Assembly (NCBI GenBank): GCA_963678675.1
Contig: OY783198.1
Span: forward strand, 9,378,012-9,442,011
Origin: Xiphydria camelus
Taxonomy: Eukaryota; Arthropoda; Insecta; Hymenoptera; Xiphydriidae
DNA: 64,000 bases
Direction: 5' to 3'
Numbering within the stretch: position 1 is the first letter of the stretch; the number at the start of each line of letters is the position of its first letter. The notes under the pieces were generated by a model that worked only from the letters and a program-made list of their open reading frames with translations, made no database searches and was not told the DNA's origin. The translations under genes and the position numbers were made by a program. This document shows positions 22,622 to 34,679 of the stretch, piece by piece.

Positions 22622-22980
22622 TTTTAGCAGAATTCTTTTAGGTGGGCGAACTTGTATCGAAGTCGGAATAAAAGGATATCGTTTAAATTGAACAAAAATC
22701 ACTACAAAACTCCGCTCGCGCCTTTTCCTCTCGTCTATATTTTGTCAACCTATCGTGGTTGTCAACCCCTTGTTACCTTTACGTGCAGCGGTGGCCAAGC
22801 GATTCAACGAAGCGAGTATCCTCATCGATCACTTCTAATTGCGCAGGGTAGGAAGAACGCTTGAATTAAATAGTTCGACCAAGCCCCCTCAGCCATAACA
22901 GTAGCATACCACAGTGACCAAGGGTCAGCCGGAGTGATTCAGCACGTCATGGGAAGACCCATGAATTTTTTCAGTTATCC
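22622..22980. other. Spacer, nothing recognised
   Basis: No gene-like frame. A fragment near 22785 resembles the start of a Ser/Leu tRNA but does not continue as one. Confidence 0.35.
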
Positions 22981-23442
22981 CAGTAACAGGGCTCTTCGAG
23001 GTGAAACATTGAAGTTTTTAATAAACCACAGCAAACTTTTTACAGTTCATAATACAGCGGGGATCCAAGAATTTGGGCACCTCCTACTTTCGTACCCTCT
23101 CCCCGGTTACTCTGTCGGCATTTAAACGAGGGGCACAATAGTGGGGACGGCCCACTGTAGCATACACACTTCCATTCCGAAGATACACTGAAAGTATACG
23201 TGCAGTATATCCCCACCATTCATGGGTCACGCCTACGAGTGGGGGGCATAGAAATTTGGGCAATTCCGACGATGCCAAAATTCTTGGATCCCCACTGTAG
23301 TATAAACATCAGTTTACACGGTAAAATTTACCCATCTCCCGTTAATATGTGTCGGGTTTATGCTAATACTGTTTCGAACTGTAAGAAGTTCGCTGTTTCT
23401 ATTAAAACATTCAATGTTTCACCTCGAAGCGCCCTGTTACTG
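22981..23442. mobile_element. Palindromic element with CAGTAACAGGGC ends
   Basis: The left end CAGTAACAGGGCTCTTCGAG continues into GTGAAACATTG, and the right end is the inverted counterpart ending GCCCTGTTACTG. A second, inner inverted pair (GGGGATCCAAGAATTTGGGC near 23058 and its complement near 23275) lies within. Flanks AGTTATCC and AGATTCAC match at only some of 8 positions, so a hAT assignment is tentative. Confidence 0.55.
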
Positions 23443-24368
23443 AGATTCACTGTAAAAATTACTAATCCTTTTTCTCCGTGTATCAAGCAAACCATCGCGC
23501 ATCGGCTCTATATACCGAAGATTAAATTACAAAAATCATACGCTCGATACTCAAGTAAAAGATTGAATTACTGATCGTACGATCAGTGGCGTATAATGCT
23601 GCACGATATGTCCTCGTCGTAGCGAGCCGCTAGGTATAATTTTGCGACGCAACTTCTACCCCCCCCCCCCCCCCCCTCTCCACTCCTCTACGCCTTTAAT
23701 TTCATTCAACCCCGAGAAGCCCGAGATCGACGACAGATCATACCTTCTCGCAGAAAGACCCGAGAGTAAACAGCTTGTTGCCGACGGCGTTGCACCTGAC
23801 CGGCGGATCGACGTTTACACCGTAACGCGCGAAACGATCGAACGAACCACGCGCGTGTTTCACTTACGCGCGTCGTACGAAGACTGGCGCTGGGCCAGAA
23901 GGAGCGAGCGAGAGAGAGCGTGGCGGGAGGGCGAGAGGGGAAAGAAGCACGGAGGAGGCACAGGGTGGTTGGAGTATGGAAGGGGTTGTACAGCCGCGAC
24001 GGCAGGCGCCAAATATTGCGCGAGGAGCGAATGGTTAGAGATATGTATAGGTAGGTAGAGGTATGTATACGTATGAGTACTTACGGAGACGTACAGTAAC
24101 TTACGACGGATATATTATGCAGTTTTGCCGGTAAGTGCATAGATATGTCTCGTTTTCGTAGATGTGTTCGCACGTTCGAGGATTTTCTGGCTGAGAAGCT
24201 TAACCTTTATTATAATAATAAGGGTGATTTTTTGGAAGTCCCCCGATAATGCCTGTTGTTCCGTTAAGACGGGACAGTTCGAAATCTGCGAGACCTCATG
24301 TGATAAATGATAGCTTGACATGGAATATGTTTTCGGTTTAAAACGAGTAGAATCATATCGTGAGCTCT
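23443..24368. other. Intergenic with poly-C tract, no gene recognised
   Basis: An 18-base C run lies at 23659-23676. A 138-codon plus frame starts immediately beside it and is compositionally biased (Arg/Glu/Gly). It is not called. Confidence 0.4.
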
Positions 24369-24512
24369 CTGCGAAAAGTGACCAAGTCATATATTCAACT
24401 TACAGTCTTTGTCAGAATATATTTTTGGTCAATTTTTCTGGTAGTGTAAAACAGTATTCTTAGTGACTAACACAAAGTTAAAATGTAATGTTGATTTGGT
24501 CACTTTTCGCAG
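24369..24512. mobile_element. Short MITE, CTGCGAAAAGTGACCAA ends
   Basis: The terminal CTGCGAAAAGTGACCAAGTC is present inverted at the right end with one mismatch. 144 bp; no target duplication assigned. Confidence 0.6.
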
Positions 24513-24778
24513 TAAGCCCACGATATGTAGGTAGGTACATATTGAATTCAATACAATTACAGTAAATTTAATATTGTAAATTTATAAATTGGTCATGTGA
24601 AATATTCTTAGGAATTTAGAATTCGGACCGAAATGCTGAATTTTTCGAATAACAAAAAAACTGGCAATAAATTTCAAGGTTTTTTTAATTGTAAAGAAAA
24701 ATATTTTCAGCGGGGTCAAACTTTTGAAACACTGCTTGATCCCGCTGAAAATATTTTAAAACACTCTGCAAACCGCTT

Positions 24779-24959
24779 GGCAATTTCAGATATGCATGGA
24801 CTTGTATGTAAACCTAGGGACAGAATATCTGCCCAACTTAAACATAGGCTTTCCATGTGTGATTACATGTGTAGCGACTATAAAATTCTATCGATACAAA
24901 AACCCATCTCAGATATTCTATCCCTGGGTTTCTATGTGCACGCATATCTGAAACTGCCA
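24779..24959. mobile_element. Near-palindromic MITE, 181 bp
   Basis: The ends are GGCAATTTCAGATATGCATG and, reversed, GGCAGTTTCAGATATGCGTG. Further in, ACCTAGGGACAGAATATCTG pairs with its inverted counterpart near 24914-24934. The 110-codon frame crossing it is fortuitous. Immediately upstream (about 24699-24756) lies another hairpin with AATATTTTCAGCGGG arms. Confidence 0.65.
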
Positions 24960-25045
24960 TACTGATCAACAAATGTGGACGCAGTGGGGACACGGCTCTA
25001 GAACCGAATGTCGAAATTTGAGCGTCGCGTCGGAGCCAACGTTTA

Positions 25046-25792
25046 AGCTAGGAATCCACTACACTCGACTCGACTCGACTCGACACGACACGACTCGACA
25101 CGACACGGTGACAAAAATTTGCGTGGTGTGTCCACTGGAATCGACGCGACACGACTCGACGCTACTCGACACGATGGTAGTGCTTCGTCCTTTTAAATTT
25201 TAACGTACAAGGATGCATCGTGTATGGCTCTATAATTTTTCCAATTATTGCTTCTCTGTAACATCTATACAGATAGAAATTTACTATATACCTATTTATG
25301 TTTACTTGGTCTATTCAAGGCTTTTGAGATTTCTTCTCAAGATTCGTTGCGTATATTTTGGTCTCTATATTTCAAACTATGTATATTTTACAGCATCTCA
25401 TATGCTCTAACTTTATTAATGAGATCCTCCTCTATTCCTCTGCGAAATTAATGTAAAATCTTCGAACTGTTCTTCTCAACTCTTTCCAAGCAAGACTGCC
25501 GCAATTCAACTGTTCGCTCATCGGTCCATATCTCGATGTGCACGCAAACCGTGTCCACTAGGCTCGACTCGACTCGACTCGACTCGACTCGACGCGACAA
25601 ATTTCTGGCCAGCCAGAAAAGTGTCGTGTCGAGTCGAGTCGAGTCGAGTCGAGTCGAGTCGTGTCGAGCCTAGTGGATTTCTACGCCATTTAAATACATG
25701 GAAAATCATGCGATCAGAAACGCGTCGTGTCGAGTCGCGTCGAGTCGTGTCGTGTCGAGTCGAGTCGAGTCGAGTGTAGTGGATTCCTAGCT
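25046..25792. mobile_element. PIF/Harbinger-like element with GACTC pentamer arms
   Basis: TTA (25043-25045) then AGCTAGGAATCCACTACACT. The right end is the perfect inverted counterpart ending CCTAGCT at 25792, followed by TTA (25793-25795). Inverted ends exceed 45 bp and run into arrays of CGACT and CGACA pentamers. The interior holds a nested palindrome. 747 bp, non-coding; the frames through the array encode only Asp-Ser-Thr-Arg repeats. Confidence 0.8.
25555..25676. mobile_element. Nested palindrome of the same pentamer type
   Basis: CCACTAGGCTCGACTCGACT on the left is mirrored by GTCGAGCCTAGTGG on the right, with arrays of GACTC/GAGTC pentamers in both arms and a short loop near 25600-25618. 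It resembles a miniature of the surrounding element. Confidence 0.65.
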
Positions 25793-25795
25793 TTA

Positions 25796-26238
25796 TTCGT
25801 TCCCCGAGCTCCACTTCATACGAAAAATCGCGATAACCCCCATGAAATACCGAAGAACGGATCTGCGTGGTATTGGCATTTCCAACGCGCATCGCTAAGC
25901 CATATTGTACCGCGTTTTGTGTCCGCGGAGTATTTTTATACATATTTTCATCCGCGGAAAAATCCAATAATACGTAAAATTTTAATTCTGTACAAATCTT
26001 TCCACCGCTATTTAATGCCACGAAAGACGCAGTGCACTTATTCGTGAATATAATAGTTTTAGAACGATCTTCTTGTGTATTCTGTTAAAATACTTAGAGC
26101 CAATAAAATTATCCAAACAATCTCGTTCTGTTTTCACATAATTAAAAATTCATAGAAACAAAAATACGTTTAAAGGAAAGCAGAACGATTTAAATGCATC
26201 AAAAACGTTTCACTAAAATTATAATTTTCACTCATATA
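25796..26238. other. Spacer, nothing recognised
   Basis: AT-rich; no supported gene. Confidence 0.35.
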
Positions 26239-26491
26239 CACGGAGGGAAAAAGTCTAGCTGAATACGAACCTAATGGAACAATTTATTTCAGATAAATAA
26301 AAATGTATTCATATCGAACAAAATTTGGTATGAATGAAATAAATGATTTGAATAAATTTTTTATCGAGTACGAACCTAGTAGAATATTTATTTTATTCAA
26401 ATAAACTTTTGTTCAATGAGAATAAATTCCTATTCATCTCAAATAAATTTTTTTATTAGGTTTATATTCAGCTAGACCTTTTCCCTCGGTG
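26239..26491. mobile_element. TA-type palindromic MITE, copy 2
   Basis: The left end is TA then CACGGAGGGAAAAAGTCTAG. The right end reversed is CACCGAGGGAAAAGGTCTAG, with the right target base changed (AA). The interior matches 14569-14825, including AATAAATTCCTATTCATCTC. Confidence 0.75.
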
Positions 26492-26886
26492 AAGAGCCCA
26501 AATATGCCTGAAACATGATATTCAACATATGCTTCTAAGTACAACAATCACGGCAATATGCCCAAATTTCTTGAAACTCACCCACCTAGTCCTAAATTCC
26601 CACCGCCGTAGAAGGTTCTACTCTATGCGTAATAATTATATACTACATGCGTGTTGATTACGTTAAGACAGGCGCCAGCTGCGATAAGCGTCGCGACGCC
26701 CGGACGTCGAATCACGCATTTGACGCGGCAACAACCTGTGAACCCCGATTCGTAGGTAAGTTCATTCGTCTTACACGCGTATAGACACTCGCGATTCTCG
26801 AAAAATAAAACGATTTAAACATATTATATTTCCCATTCCACCCTTCAGAGATCATCGAAGACGACGAAATCGTCGAATTCGGTTAT
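26492..26886. other. Spacer, nothing recognised
   Basis: A short CpG-rich patch lies near 26660-26730. No gene-like frame. Confidence 0.35.
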
Positions 26887-27110
26887 TAATAAAAAAATAT
26901 TCTTATTTTTAATTCTATTTTTAATCTGTATAGGTACATACTCAATGTCACATAAAATATAAAATATCCGAAAAAATAATTATTCACTGAGTTATAAGTG
27001 CATTTCTCTCTACTGCATTATGAAGTTATCGAAAAGCCATGAGAAATGCACTTACGCTAACCACAAAGAGTGGGAGAGAGATAGAATTACAATACTATAA
27101 CATCCCAGAT
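26887..27110 (+). repeat. Dispersed repeat family, copy 4
   Basis: It matches copies at 14884, 16030 (reverse) and 18703 through AAAATAATTATTCACTGAGT and TATAAGTGCATTTCTCTCTA. Confidence 0.65.
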
Positions 27111-29513
27111 GGTAAAATTCAATATCTATATATTATTAATATTTTGTATATAGTCCGTATGTGGATTTAGTCATATATGGATTATATATGTAGTCCTTAT
27201 AACCGAATCCCACATCACTTCCACGCAACATTGTTCTGCCAGATGTTTTTATATAATAATATCATTTCAGTTGAGGGTATTCAGCATTTCATATAAATAT
27301 AAACACATACAAAATATAAATTGAAAGTAGGCGTACGGCAAAAACGAATATTACAGAAAAAATAGTTAATTAATAATGTATCATAGAAATGTAATGCATG
27401 TGCAGTAACGAATATATTGACTGAATATATAGGTATTGTAAATTAAATCCCCCTACATATATAATCGCTTGCAGTTATCAATTAAATTTCAAGGTGTTAA
27501 AACTAAAACTTATAAAAAATAAAAACAATTAGAATTAAGCTCTTATATTTATAGCGTAATTCGGAACAAAACGTAATGGAAAGTCTGTGCATGCATTGAA
27601 TTAGGTGAACAATTTTGCTTACGCCGTTTTCCTACACCAGTTTAATGTAAATCAGCGGGAGCAAAGTTGTACACCTAATAATTAAAAATCAATAACTTGA
27701 TTTAATTTAAATAATAACATAATGTTGATTTAAAAAATATTGGCATCATAAAAACATTTAACACTTTGAATATTGTAATTAAGTAAAATTGTTATACCTA
27801 TAAATTAAGTTGGATACGAATGAAATAGTGTTGAATGAAAAAAGAGTGATACTGAAATATTATATGGAGCAGTAAATATTTAGTTAAATAAATCGAATAA
27901 AATTGATAAATTAATAAGCACGTACGCCTACTTACGAAAATATGTTGCTGATAATATATTACAGAGGAAAAAAGAATACTTGCGTACCTACGAACATAAA
28001 TCCTAGATTCACTTCGGAATTCAAGATCGTCATCATCGCACTGTCATTCATTGAGACATTGTCATCCATTGAGATATTGCCATTCGTTGAGAGATTGACA
28101 TCCACTAAGCCATTGTCACAAATATTATCATCTTTGACCAATCCAACACAAATTCGACATCCTTGATGATCTACTCATTCAGTTATCCCCAATTCATTTC
28201 GCTGAAAATAAGGAGCTACCTCGGAACATTTTGTAGTAGGATCGATGAGTCAAAAGTAAAGTGATATCGAGCCGCGAACGACGTCAATGAATCAGCATTA
28301 CCGAAAAAACGTTCATCAACGACTCGTTTGACCTTATGTAGAAATACGCAGCCAGCTACAAAGATGGACTTTTTTAAATTGTCCAAAAATGCAAAGAGCT
28401 AAGATCTTGAGACAGAATATAGCCCAATTTTTCAATACTTAATCGTCGATAAACGCCAGAACTAATATACGCTAGTAGGCGCAAATAAGTATACTCTCTA
28501 ATCCACACTCAATTTGGTCAACACTTATTTCGCTGAAAATTATAGTTATGCAATTTGCCGACAATGTAAGTATTAACAGATTGTATCTACACTCCACCTT
28601 AGCCTCTTATCTGTTCGGCGCAACATATTATTCGTATGATAATATTGATGGTTGGAAAGGAGCAGAAAATATGCTGACAGAAATCAATTATTCCATTCTC
28701 AAATGCAATTTGAGGCATGTGTGTAAACAGTTTTATACATTTTTATGAAATATAAATCTCAATATTTCGAATGCAAATAAAATGCCACGTATTTCTTAAT
28801 ACAAATAAGGATCTCACGTATTGTATATCATTTATGTTCACATAAAACTTCTAATAACATAAATTTAAAAAATTAAATCGAATAAAAAACCAAGAAACTA
28901 CCTAGATAGACTTGCATGAACGTTTAAAAAAATTGTTCTTCAGAAAATTGTTTAATGTACATCCCAATACGATTCAAATTAATCGCAATATTTATTGTAG
29001 CAACATATTTACGCAAAATGTAAGGTATATTAAATAAATATTTAACATTTTAGTTGTACTAGTTTGAAATTATTTAATGATACAAATATGCTTGCTTAAT
29101 GATGACTCATAGAGCACACTACCTTGATGCATCAGATGAGCTAATAATAAGTACTACCTAGAGTTGCTGTACAATTTACGTACATTTATCTATCTGGGTA
29201 GGAAAGCATTAAAATCAGGTCATGTTATGGAATATTCAAAAACTCGAACGTGAGATCCCTGGATACAAAACATTGACATAAAATAATATACGAATGACAA
29301 CGTGCACGGTGACAATAAGACAAATAAGTAAATCATCCTCTTCGGCGACTCGCCTCTTCGAGCAAAACTCCCAACAATACGTAGGCTCGAAGATTTCCTG
29401 CATTCGACGAAAGCCTCGCCAGGATGAACAAAATCACCTTTCCATATCATTCGATCGAATCGACTAGACTCTCCAAGTCCGAGTCGATGGAGAGTCACAG
29501 ATTCTTAATTATA
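27111..29513. other. AT-rich intergenic, no gene recognised
   Basis: A long AT-rich stretch. It includes a short degenerate motif repeat near 28020-28130 (CCATTGAGA-like units every 20-25 bp), which creates overlapping frames on both strands. No coding support. Confidence 0.4.
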
Positions 29514-29670
29514 CACTGAAAAAAGTATTTAACTAATCCAGCTATATTTCTGGCTGTCTCAGACACAACTAGAAAAATATTGCTAGCGTAGCAAGAATTC
29601 TTGCTATTGCGAAGAAAATTATCACTGCAATTACTATAATTTTCTAGTTGTGGCCAAATTTTTTTGAGTG
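29514..29670. mobile_element. TA-type MITE, 157 bp
   Basis: TA then CACTGAAAAAAGTATTTAAC. The right end reversed is CACTCAAAAAAATTTGGCCA, followed by TA. CACAACTAGAAAA occurs inverted in both arms. Confidence 0.7.
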
Positions 29671-31461
29671 TAAATATGACAGATTTCTCAAAATTATAAC
29701 TGAGAATCAGTGACTTCCACCGATTCCGTTTCAAGGAGAACCTTGAACGAAACGAGATGGAAATTTCTGCTCACCCGTGCGACGCTTCGAATCGGTTCAG
29801 TCCGCCCTTGGATCTCAATGAGTCCGCAGAGACATAATATCGAGATCGAAGTACGGCGCTTTTTACGAGACTTTCTCGCAAGCTAAATAAATGACTAGCC
29901 CAAACGACGACCTGCGATTCGCTGAATCGCAGTCCGTAGACGTCTGTGCACATTTGATCGAATCCTCGAGCCCTTTATTCACTGCCATATTTCTTACTTA
30001 ATTTCGAAATCTCCTCGGTCCGTTTTCGATCTACACGAATCTCTAAAGATTCGTGAAGATGAAGAACAGACATTATTAGGGATTTCTCCTTGCCAAGTAA
30101 ATAAACTCGAACGACGATCTGCGATCGTGAGAATCGCAGCTCGGAAATGTTCGAGCCAATTAACTTCGAGTCTTTTCGCGTTTACTTCGCGCACTTCTAA
30201 AAACACTTTGACGACTTAAATACTTGATTTTCGCGTGCGTCCAGGTCTAGAACCGCGGGCGCTTGCATTCGAATCCCGGATCCGGGAGAGCTTTCACGCG
30301 TTATTCCGCGAAGGAACTCCCGCCCGGCCCTGCCTACTTAAAACTAGTCACACATTCGCTCCGAAAGACTAGCCTACCTCCCTCGGCTATACATAAAAAG
30401 ATGCAACACATTCTCTCCAACACAACCATTCCACGAATTCCATTCGTTCCACCCCGGTGCAAGGGCCTGCACTAGGGATAACGTCCCGGGACGCATCCGT
30501 CACCGGAGCTTGATCTAGCTGTCATAATAAAGCACACCTGTGAGTAATGTATACTTACTGTTTGCGAAAGCTGGAAAAATATTTCATGGATATGAGATTA
30601 GCAGTTTATTCATCTAAACGAGCTAAGGACTCTATTGAATTGTAGTATATGTATGTTTGGTATAAAAATGTTGGAATTTTGAAATAAGAAGTAAGAAATG
30701 CTCATCTCGACACTCTAATTTCAAACAGCAGAACACAATAATGGAAGAATATTCAACAATATATTTTAATTGTAAGCAATTCTTCAAATCAAAATATTCG
30801 ACTTAATATTGAAAACCCTAAGGCGTTCTCCGAGTAGAAGTAAAAATACTAAAGACTTCGCCAACTCGCATGAAACGTTTACTTCGACGCGGAGAACGAC
30901 CTGACGCGCAAACTCTCATCGCTCCTCGATAAAATTCAATTCGACGAGTGTCTCTGATAATTTGAACGGCGAGAGGGAAATTTTTACCAGAGTGAAGTCG
31001 GAGGGTCATCCGACTTCAACGCTAATTACGCTATATTCAGAAGGATCTACCGAATACCGCGAAGGAAACGATGAGAGGCTCAGTATGAAATTATTGAAAA
31101 CATGGCGAGAAGTTCACGAGCCGAAACCGGTGGAGGCTTCGACTCGTGGCCACCGTGCACAGTTGTCGAAAGGTATGAAAATTACAACCAGTTTTCGGTG
31201 TCGGTTCGGACTAATCGTCTTGCGACATGATCGAAAACCGGAGGGACTCGAAGCATGCATACCCCTCTGCGTGATTCCCTTCGTCGAGGCGATGGCTGCT
31301 TACTGAAATCTTCTTGCACTGCCCCCGGAGATCCCTCCACATAGGCCTATTCCACGAAAATCGGCTAACCAAATGCTTCAATTTATTAATTACGATTTGT
31401 ACGAAACGGAATACCGATTTAACGTGAAATAAGCCTACTCTAGGAGACCGGTGGGACTTAC
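29671..31461. other. Intergenic with a diverged local duplication
   Basis: Blocks near 29870-29935 and 30085-30150 share TAAATAAA, then CGAACGACGA or CAAACGACGA, then a small palindrome (CTGCGATTCGCTGAATCGCAG-like). This points to a local duplication about 210 bp apart. Frames at 29771-30206 (minus) and 30962-31306 (plus) have no recognisable family. Function unknown; clustered regulatory sites are one possibility. Confidence 0.4.
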
Positions 31462-31577
31462 GGCGGCCTCTTCTTCGAAGTCATCTGCTTCAGCCCAATA
31501 TTTTACGTCCAACCATCCTTTTCGAGAATCTTTGAGGGCCATCTCAGAATATTTCCGATATCGTTGAACGATACCTA
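31462..31577 (-). CDS. Orphan coding-like internal exon, unknown gene
   Basis: A 38-codon open stretch on the minus strand is bounded by a polypyrimidine tract and CAG acceptor (entering in phase 1; a second AG three bases on is an alternative start at 31574) and by a consensus donor GTAAGT directly after GCC. The peptide includes YRKYSEMALKDS, RKGWLDVKYW and an acidic ADDFEEEAA end, and looks protein-like rather than random. I do not recognise the family. No partner exon was found within several kilobases on either side, so it may belong to a long-intron gene or be a decayed exon. Confidence 0.35.
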
Positions 31578-32384
31578 CTGAAAAAAACAGAGGTTCAAAC
31601 ATTGAGAGCCATGGAAATGTGGAATTGCTGATAAAATCACGTTTAACTGAAAAGAAATCCAATACAAGGCATGTACGGTATTATTAGGCACTAATTTCTA
31701 TTATTGAGAACAAATGACAAGCGAAATTTGACTCGCGAGTAGCGAACGTCCTTACGACGTGATGTGTTCGCACATCTAAATATATTCAATGAACAGAGAA
31801 ATTAAAACAAGTTATCAAAGGAGACAAAATTTCCATCGACAATAGGTATACAAATTAAATTCCATTAAAATATGTAGAATACATTGATTTCCAATTTACC
31901 CTCAAATTTACAGCTTATTTATATAGAATCTAATTTATAGAATAAATTAAGTTCTCTTTTTATTAATTATACTCCGTAAAAACACCCGATCTCCACACAG
32001 TTTAATTCGTTTTAATACATTTTTATGATTATATCTCCTTCACTTTCAATTATTTCTTAACGCAGTATACGCTCAAAATGTCGTAGTTAAATGATTGTAT
32101 GACTTACCCATTTACAACTTCGATATTTAGCAGTCATAGTCTCTCTTTTACATAATAGCCTCACGAAGGACAATAAGGATAATCATTATTGAGTGGGGAC
32201 TTGTGGCAACAATTTATTGCGTCGTACAACGATTACTCAATTAAAGTCAAACGCGACAGCCATAAATGTACTTAAATATATTATTCATCATAACACCCGA
32301 TATTACACCATAAAAAATATCCAGCGTTAACTTAATTCATTAAGGTGCTCATACATAATAATGAGACTAAATTAAATATATGTA
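31578..32384. other. AT-rich spacer, nothing recognised
   Basis: No supported frames or repeats. Confidence 0.4.
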
Positions 32385-32597
32385 CACCCGTGCTCACGGA
32401 ATCTGTCGCTGGTGACTTTTTTTAAACCTTATTTTTAAACGTACTAACCAGTGAACAATTAATTCTCATGCCCTCATTAGCTACGGTGACGTCTACTCTC
32501 GTTAATGAAAGCACGAGGATTGATTAATCATTGGTTAGTACGTTTAAAAATAACATTTAAAAAAAGTCACCAGCGACAGATTCCGTGAGCACGGGTG
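32385..32597. mobile_element. TA-type MITE, 213 bp, copy 1 of a near-identical pair
   Basis: TA flanks both sides. The ends are CACCCGTGCTCACGGAATCT and its complement, with about 70-bp arms. By eye it differs from the copy at 40936-41148 at one base near the right end, which suggests recent transposition. Confidence 0.9.
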
Positions 32598-34679
32598 TAG
32601 ATATATAATAATATTATAATGAAATATTCGTCGTCATAGCAACAACTTTAAGTTCTCTTCTCTCTTTCCAAAGGTTGTAAGAACCAAGATGGTACCTCAC
32701 GACAAAAGAAGTCTATCGCCAAAACTCTCTGTTCACACTTCGTTCATGTATACTGTTCATTCTTTATTCGACCCTCGAGAGGAGCATGTACTGTCTTCGC
32801 TTTAAGCGGGATTTCTACTTGAAGCGGGAATGCACTGTCTCCGTTTTGGAGAAAATTCATTGTAATCGTTTGTAAGGAGACTGCGGTACTGCATGCGAAA
32901 TCGGATTGTGTCTTTGCTTTTAATTATAACTCTTGAATGATAGAACTTTACTTGAGGCAGACGCATGATCGATAAGAGAGTTGCAACATCTCCCATCAAA
33001 AATTGGATTCCGGATATTCGTATAAAAGAAAGGTACTACTTCTTTGACTGAGAGGAGGGTTCAGTGTTTCCACGCGAAAGGGTGATGCGATATTAAGAAA
33101 AACGGTATAGCACTGTCACACCTAGTTAGAGTTTACTAAAGAAAGAGGGGTTAACTCTATATGCGATTGAATGAGAAATGAATATTTCAGGGCTGGTAAT
33201 ATCTCGGACAAATGATTCACAACCAGACAAAAATAACAAAAAAAATCATTGAGAAGTGAGCTAGGAAGACGAGTAGAATTTGTAGATAAGTATCTTGATG
33301 CAGCAAAATTAATACTGAATTATGTATCTCTTTTAAACTGCATTTTCATTAAAAGAAGTATACCTACTCAAAGAATTAATATTAAAGCGAAATAAACTTG
33401 AATGTAACTCAAAGCCAAATAAACTGAAATCATCATTAATGCTTTGAGAAAAGCCAAGTACTGTGATAGAATATATCAGAAGAGCAAAAAAAGTAATCTG
33501 CATTACTAGCTCTGACACCTATTTTCTTTTGAAAGGAAAACTTGGTGCGTTCGATCGAATGGGAGAGAATCAATATTTGTAATCGAAGTGAGGTGAGGTG
33601 GTGTGTGAAATCATCCGGTGCCATTCCATCTATTGATAGCTTTTGGGCGATCGTGCTCCATTTGAAAGGAAGTTTCAATGCAGTTGTGAGGTAGGATTTG
33701 ATATTTTATTTCATTTAGATACACAGTCATTTAACTCGAGAGAAAGGCTGTAGTATTTTGGTCAAGAGGAATGTGGCAACATTTCGTTTGAGAGAAGGAA
33801 TCAGTGATTTTTATTCTTGAAAGTGCAGGACCAGCAGTTTCAAGGCAAGAAGTAGAGTTTTTATTTTAGAAACGTTCAGCATTGCGTTATTCATATGAGA
33901 CAGGATTTTTGCATTGAACAGGAGAAACATGAAAACGATATTTAAAATTTCCATGCAATTAGTTGTGATTTAAATAGTTTCCTTAAAATACAAATATTTG
34001 CACAGTATACATTTCAATATGTACGAGTCAAAATAATAAATAAATTATAAATTCAGACTTTCCGAAATATCAATACTTTCGATGACGTTGCGACGTTATT
34101 TTATTGATACAAACATCGTGCATTTTTCGTAGCACTTCTTGAGCTCTAATTGGCCATAGAAAGCGAACCTCGATAGTACATTTGTGGATATAAAATACAT
34201 GTCTACACACTTGAGAATAAAATTCTCAAGTAGAGAGAGAGAGAGAGACACGTACTTTATATTTACACATGTTTGTCAAATACCGATAACGTATATTATA
34301 CATGGGGAAAAATTTAGGTCTCAAAAAATGTGAAATTACAATATGAAGACTCTACACTTCCTTATCGTCAAATATGAGTCTGATTAGTTAAACCAAGTTA
34401 GTAGCAAAGTAGAATAAAATTGGAAGAAACAAACAAGATGTCAGGTATGTTACACAAATTAATAGATCAATAGAAATGAATTTCGACCTTTAAAAAGTTG
34501 AGATCCCGGCGTTGGGACCACAGTTATTTATTATCAAGTACAAGTTCAATTCATTTTTCATTGAGTTGACAGTAAAAAGAAGTAGAGTAGAATGGGAAGC
34601 TAGTTATGATTTTTCATATGCAAAGCAATATACAGATAATGAACGAAAGGCGGATAGGTAGTAAGAGAGCGCCGATTAA
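32598..34679. other. AT-rich intergenic, no gene recognised
   Basis: It contains a short (GA)n run near 34231-34250 and no convincing gene. Confidence 0.4.

Noticed and set aside
22785..22850. GCAGCGGTGGCCAAGCGATT resembles a Ser/Leu tRNA 5' end
   Set aside because: No anticodon arm, T arm or matching acceptor strand follows, so a tRNA cannot be folded.
23642..24058. 138-codon plus-strand frame beginning beside the poly-C run
   Set aside because: Biased composition, no recognisable domain and no splice support.
25518..26047. Frames with Asp-Ser-Thr-Arg or Ser-Arg-Val-Glu repeats
   Set aside because: Pure translation of the pentamer arrays in the Harbinger-like element; not a repeat protein.
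28020..28130. CRISPR-like or satellite-like short repeats (CCATTGAGA units)
   Set aside because: Units are degenerate, 20-25 bp apart with no constant spacer, in a eukaryotic AT-rich context; simple local slippage is enough.
30262..30290. ATTCGAATCCCGGATCCGGG resembles a tRNA T arm or box B
   Set aside because: No upstream D arm, anticodon or acceptor pairing at tRNA distance.
30962..31306. 114-codon plus-strand frame near the orphan exon
   Set aside because: Opposite strand to the orphan exon, no recognisable family, and an overlapping minus frame of similar quality.
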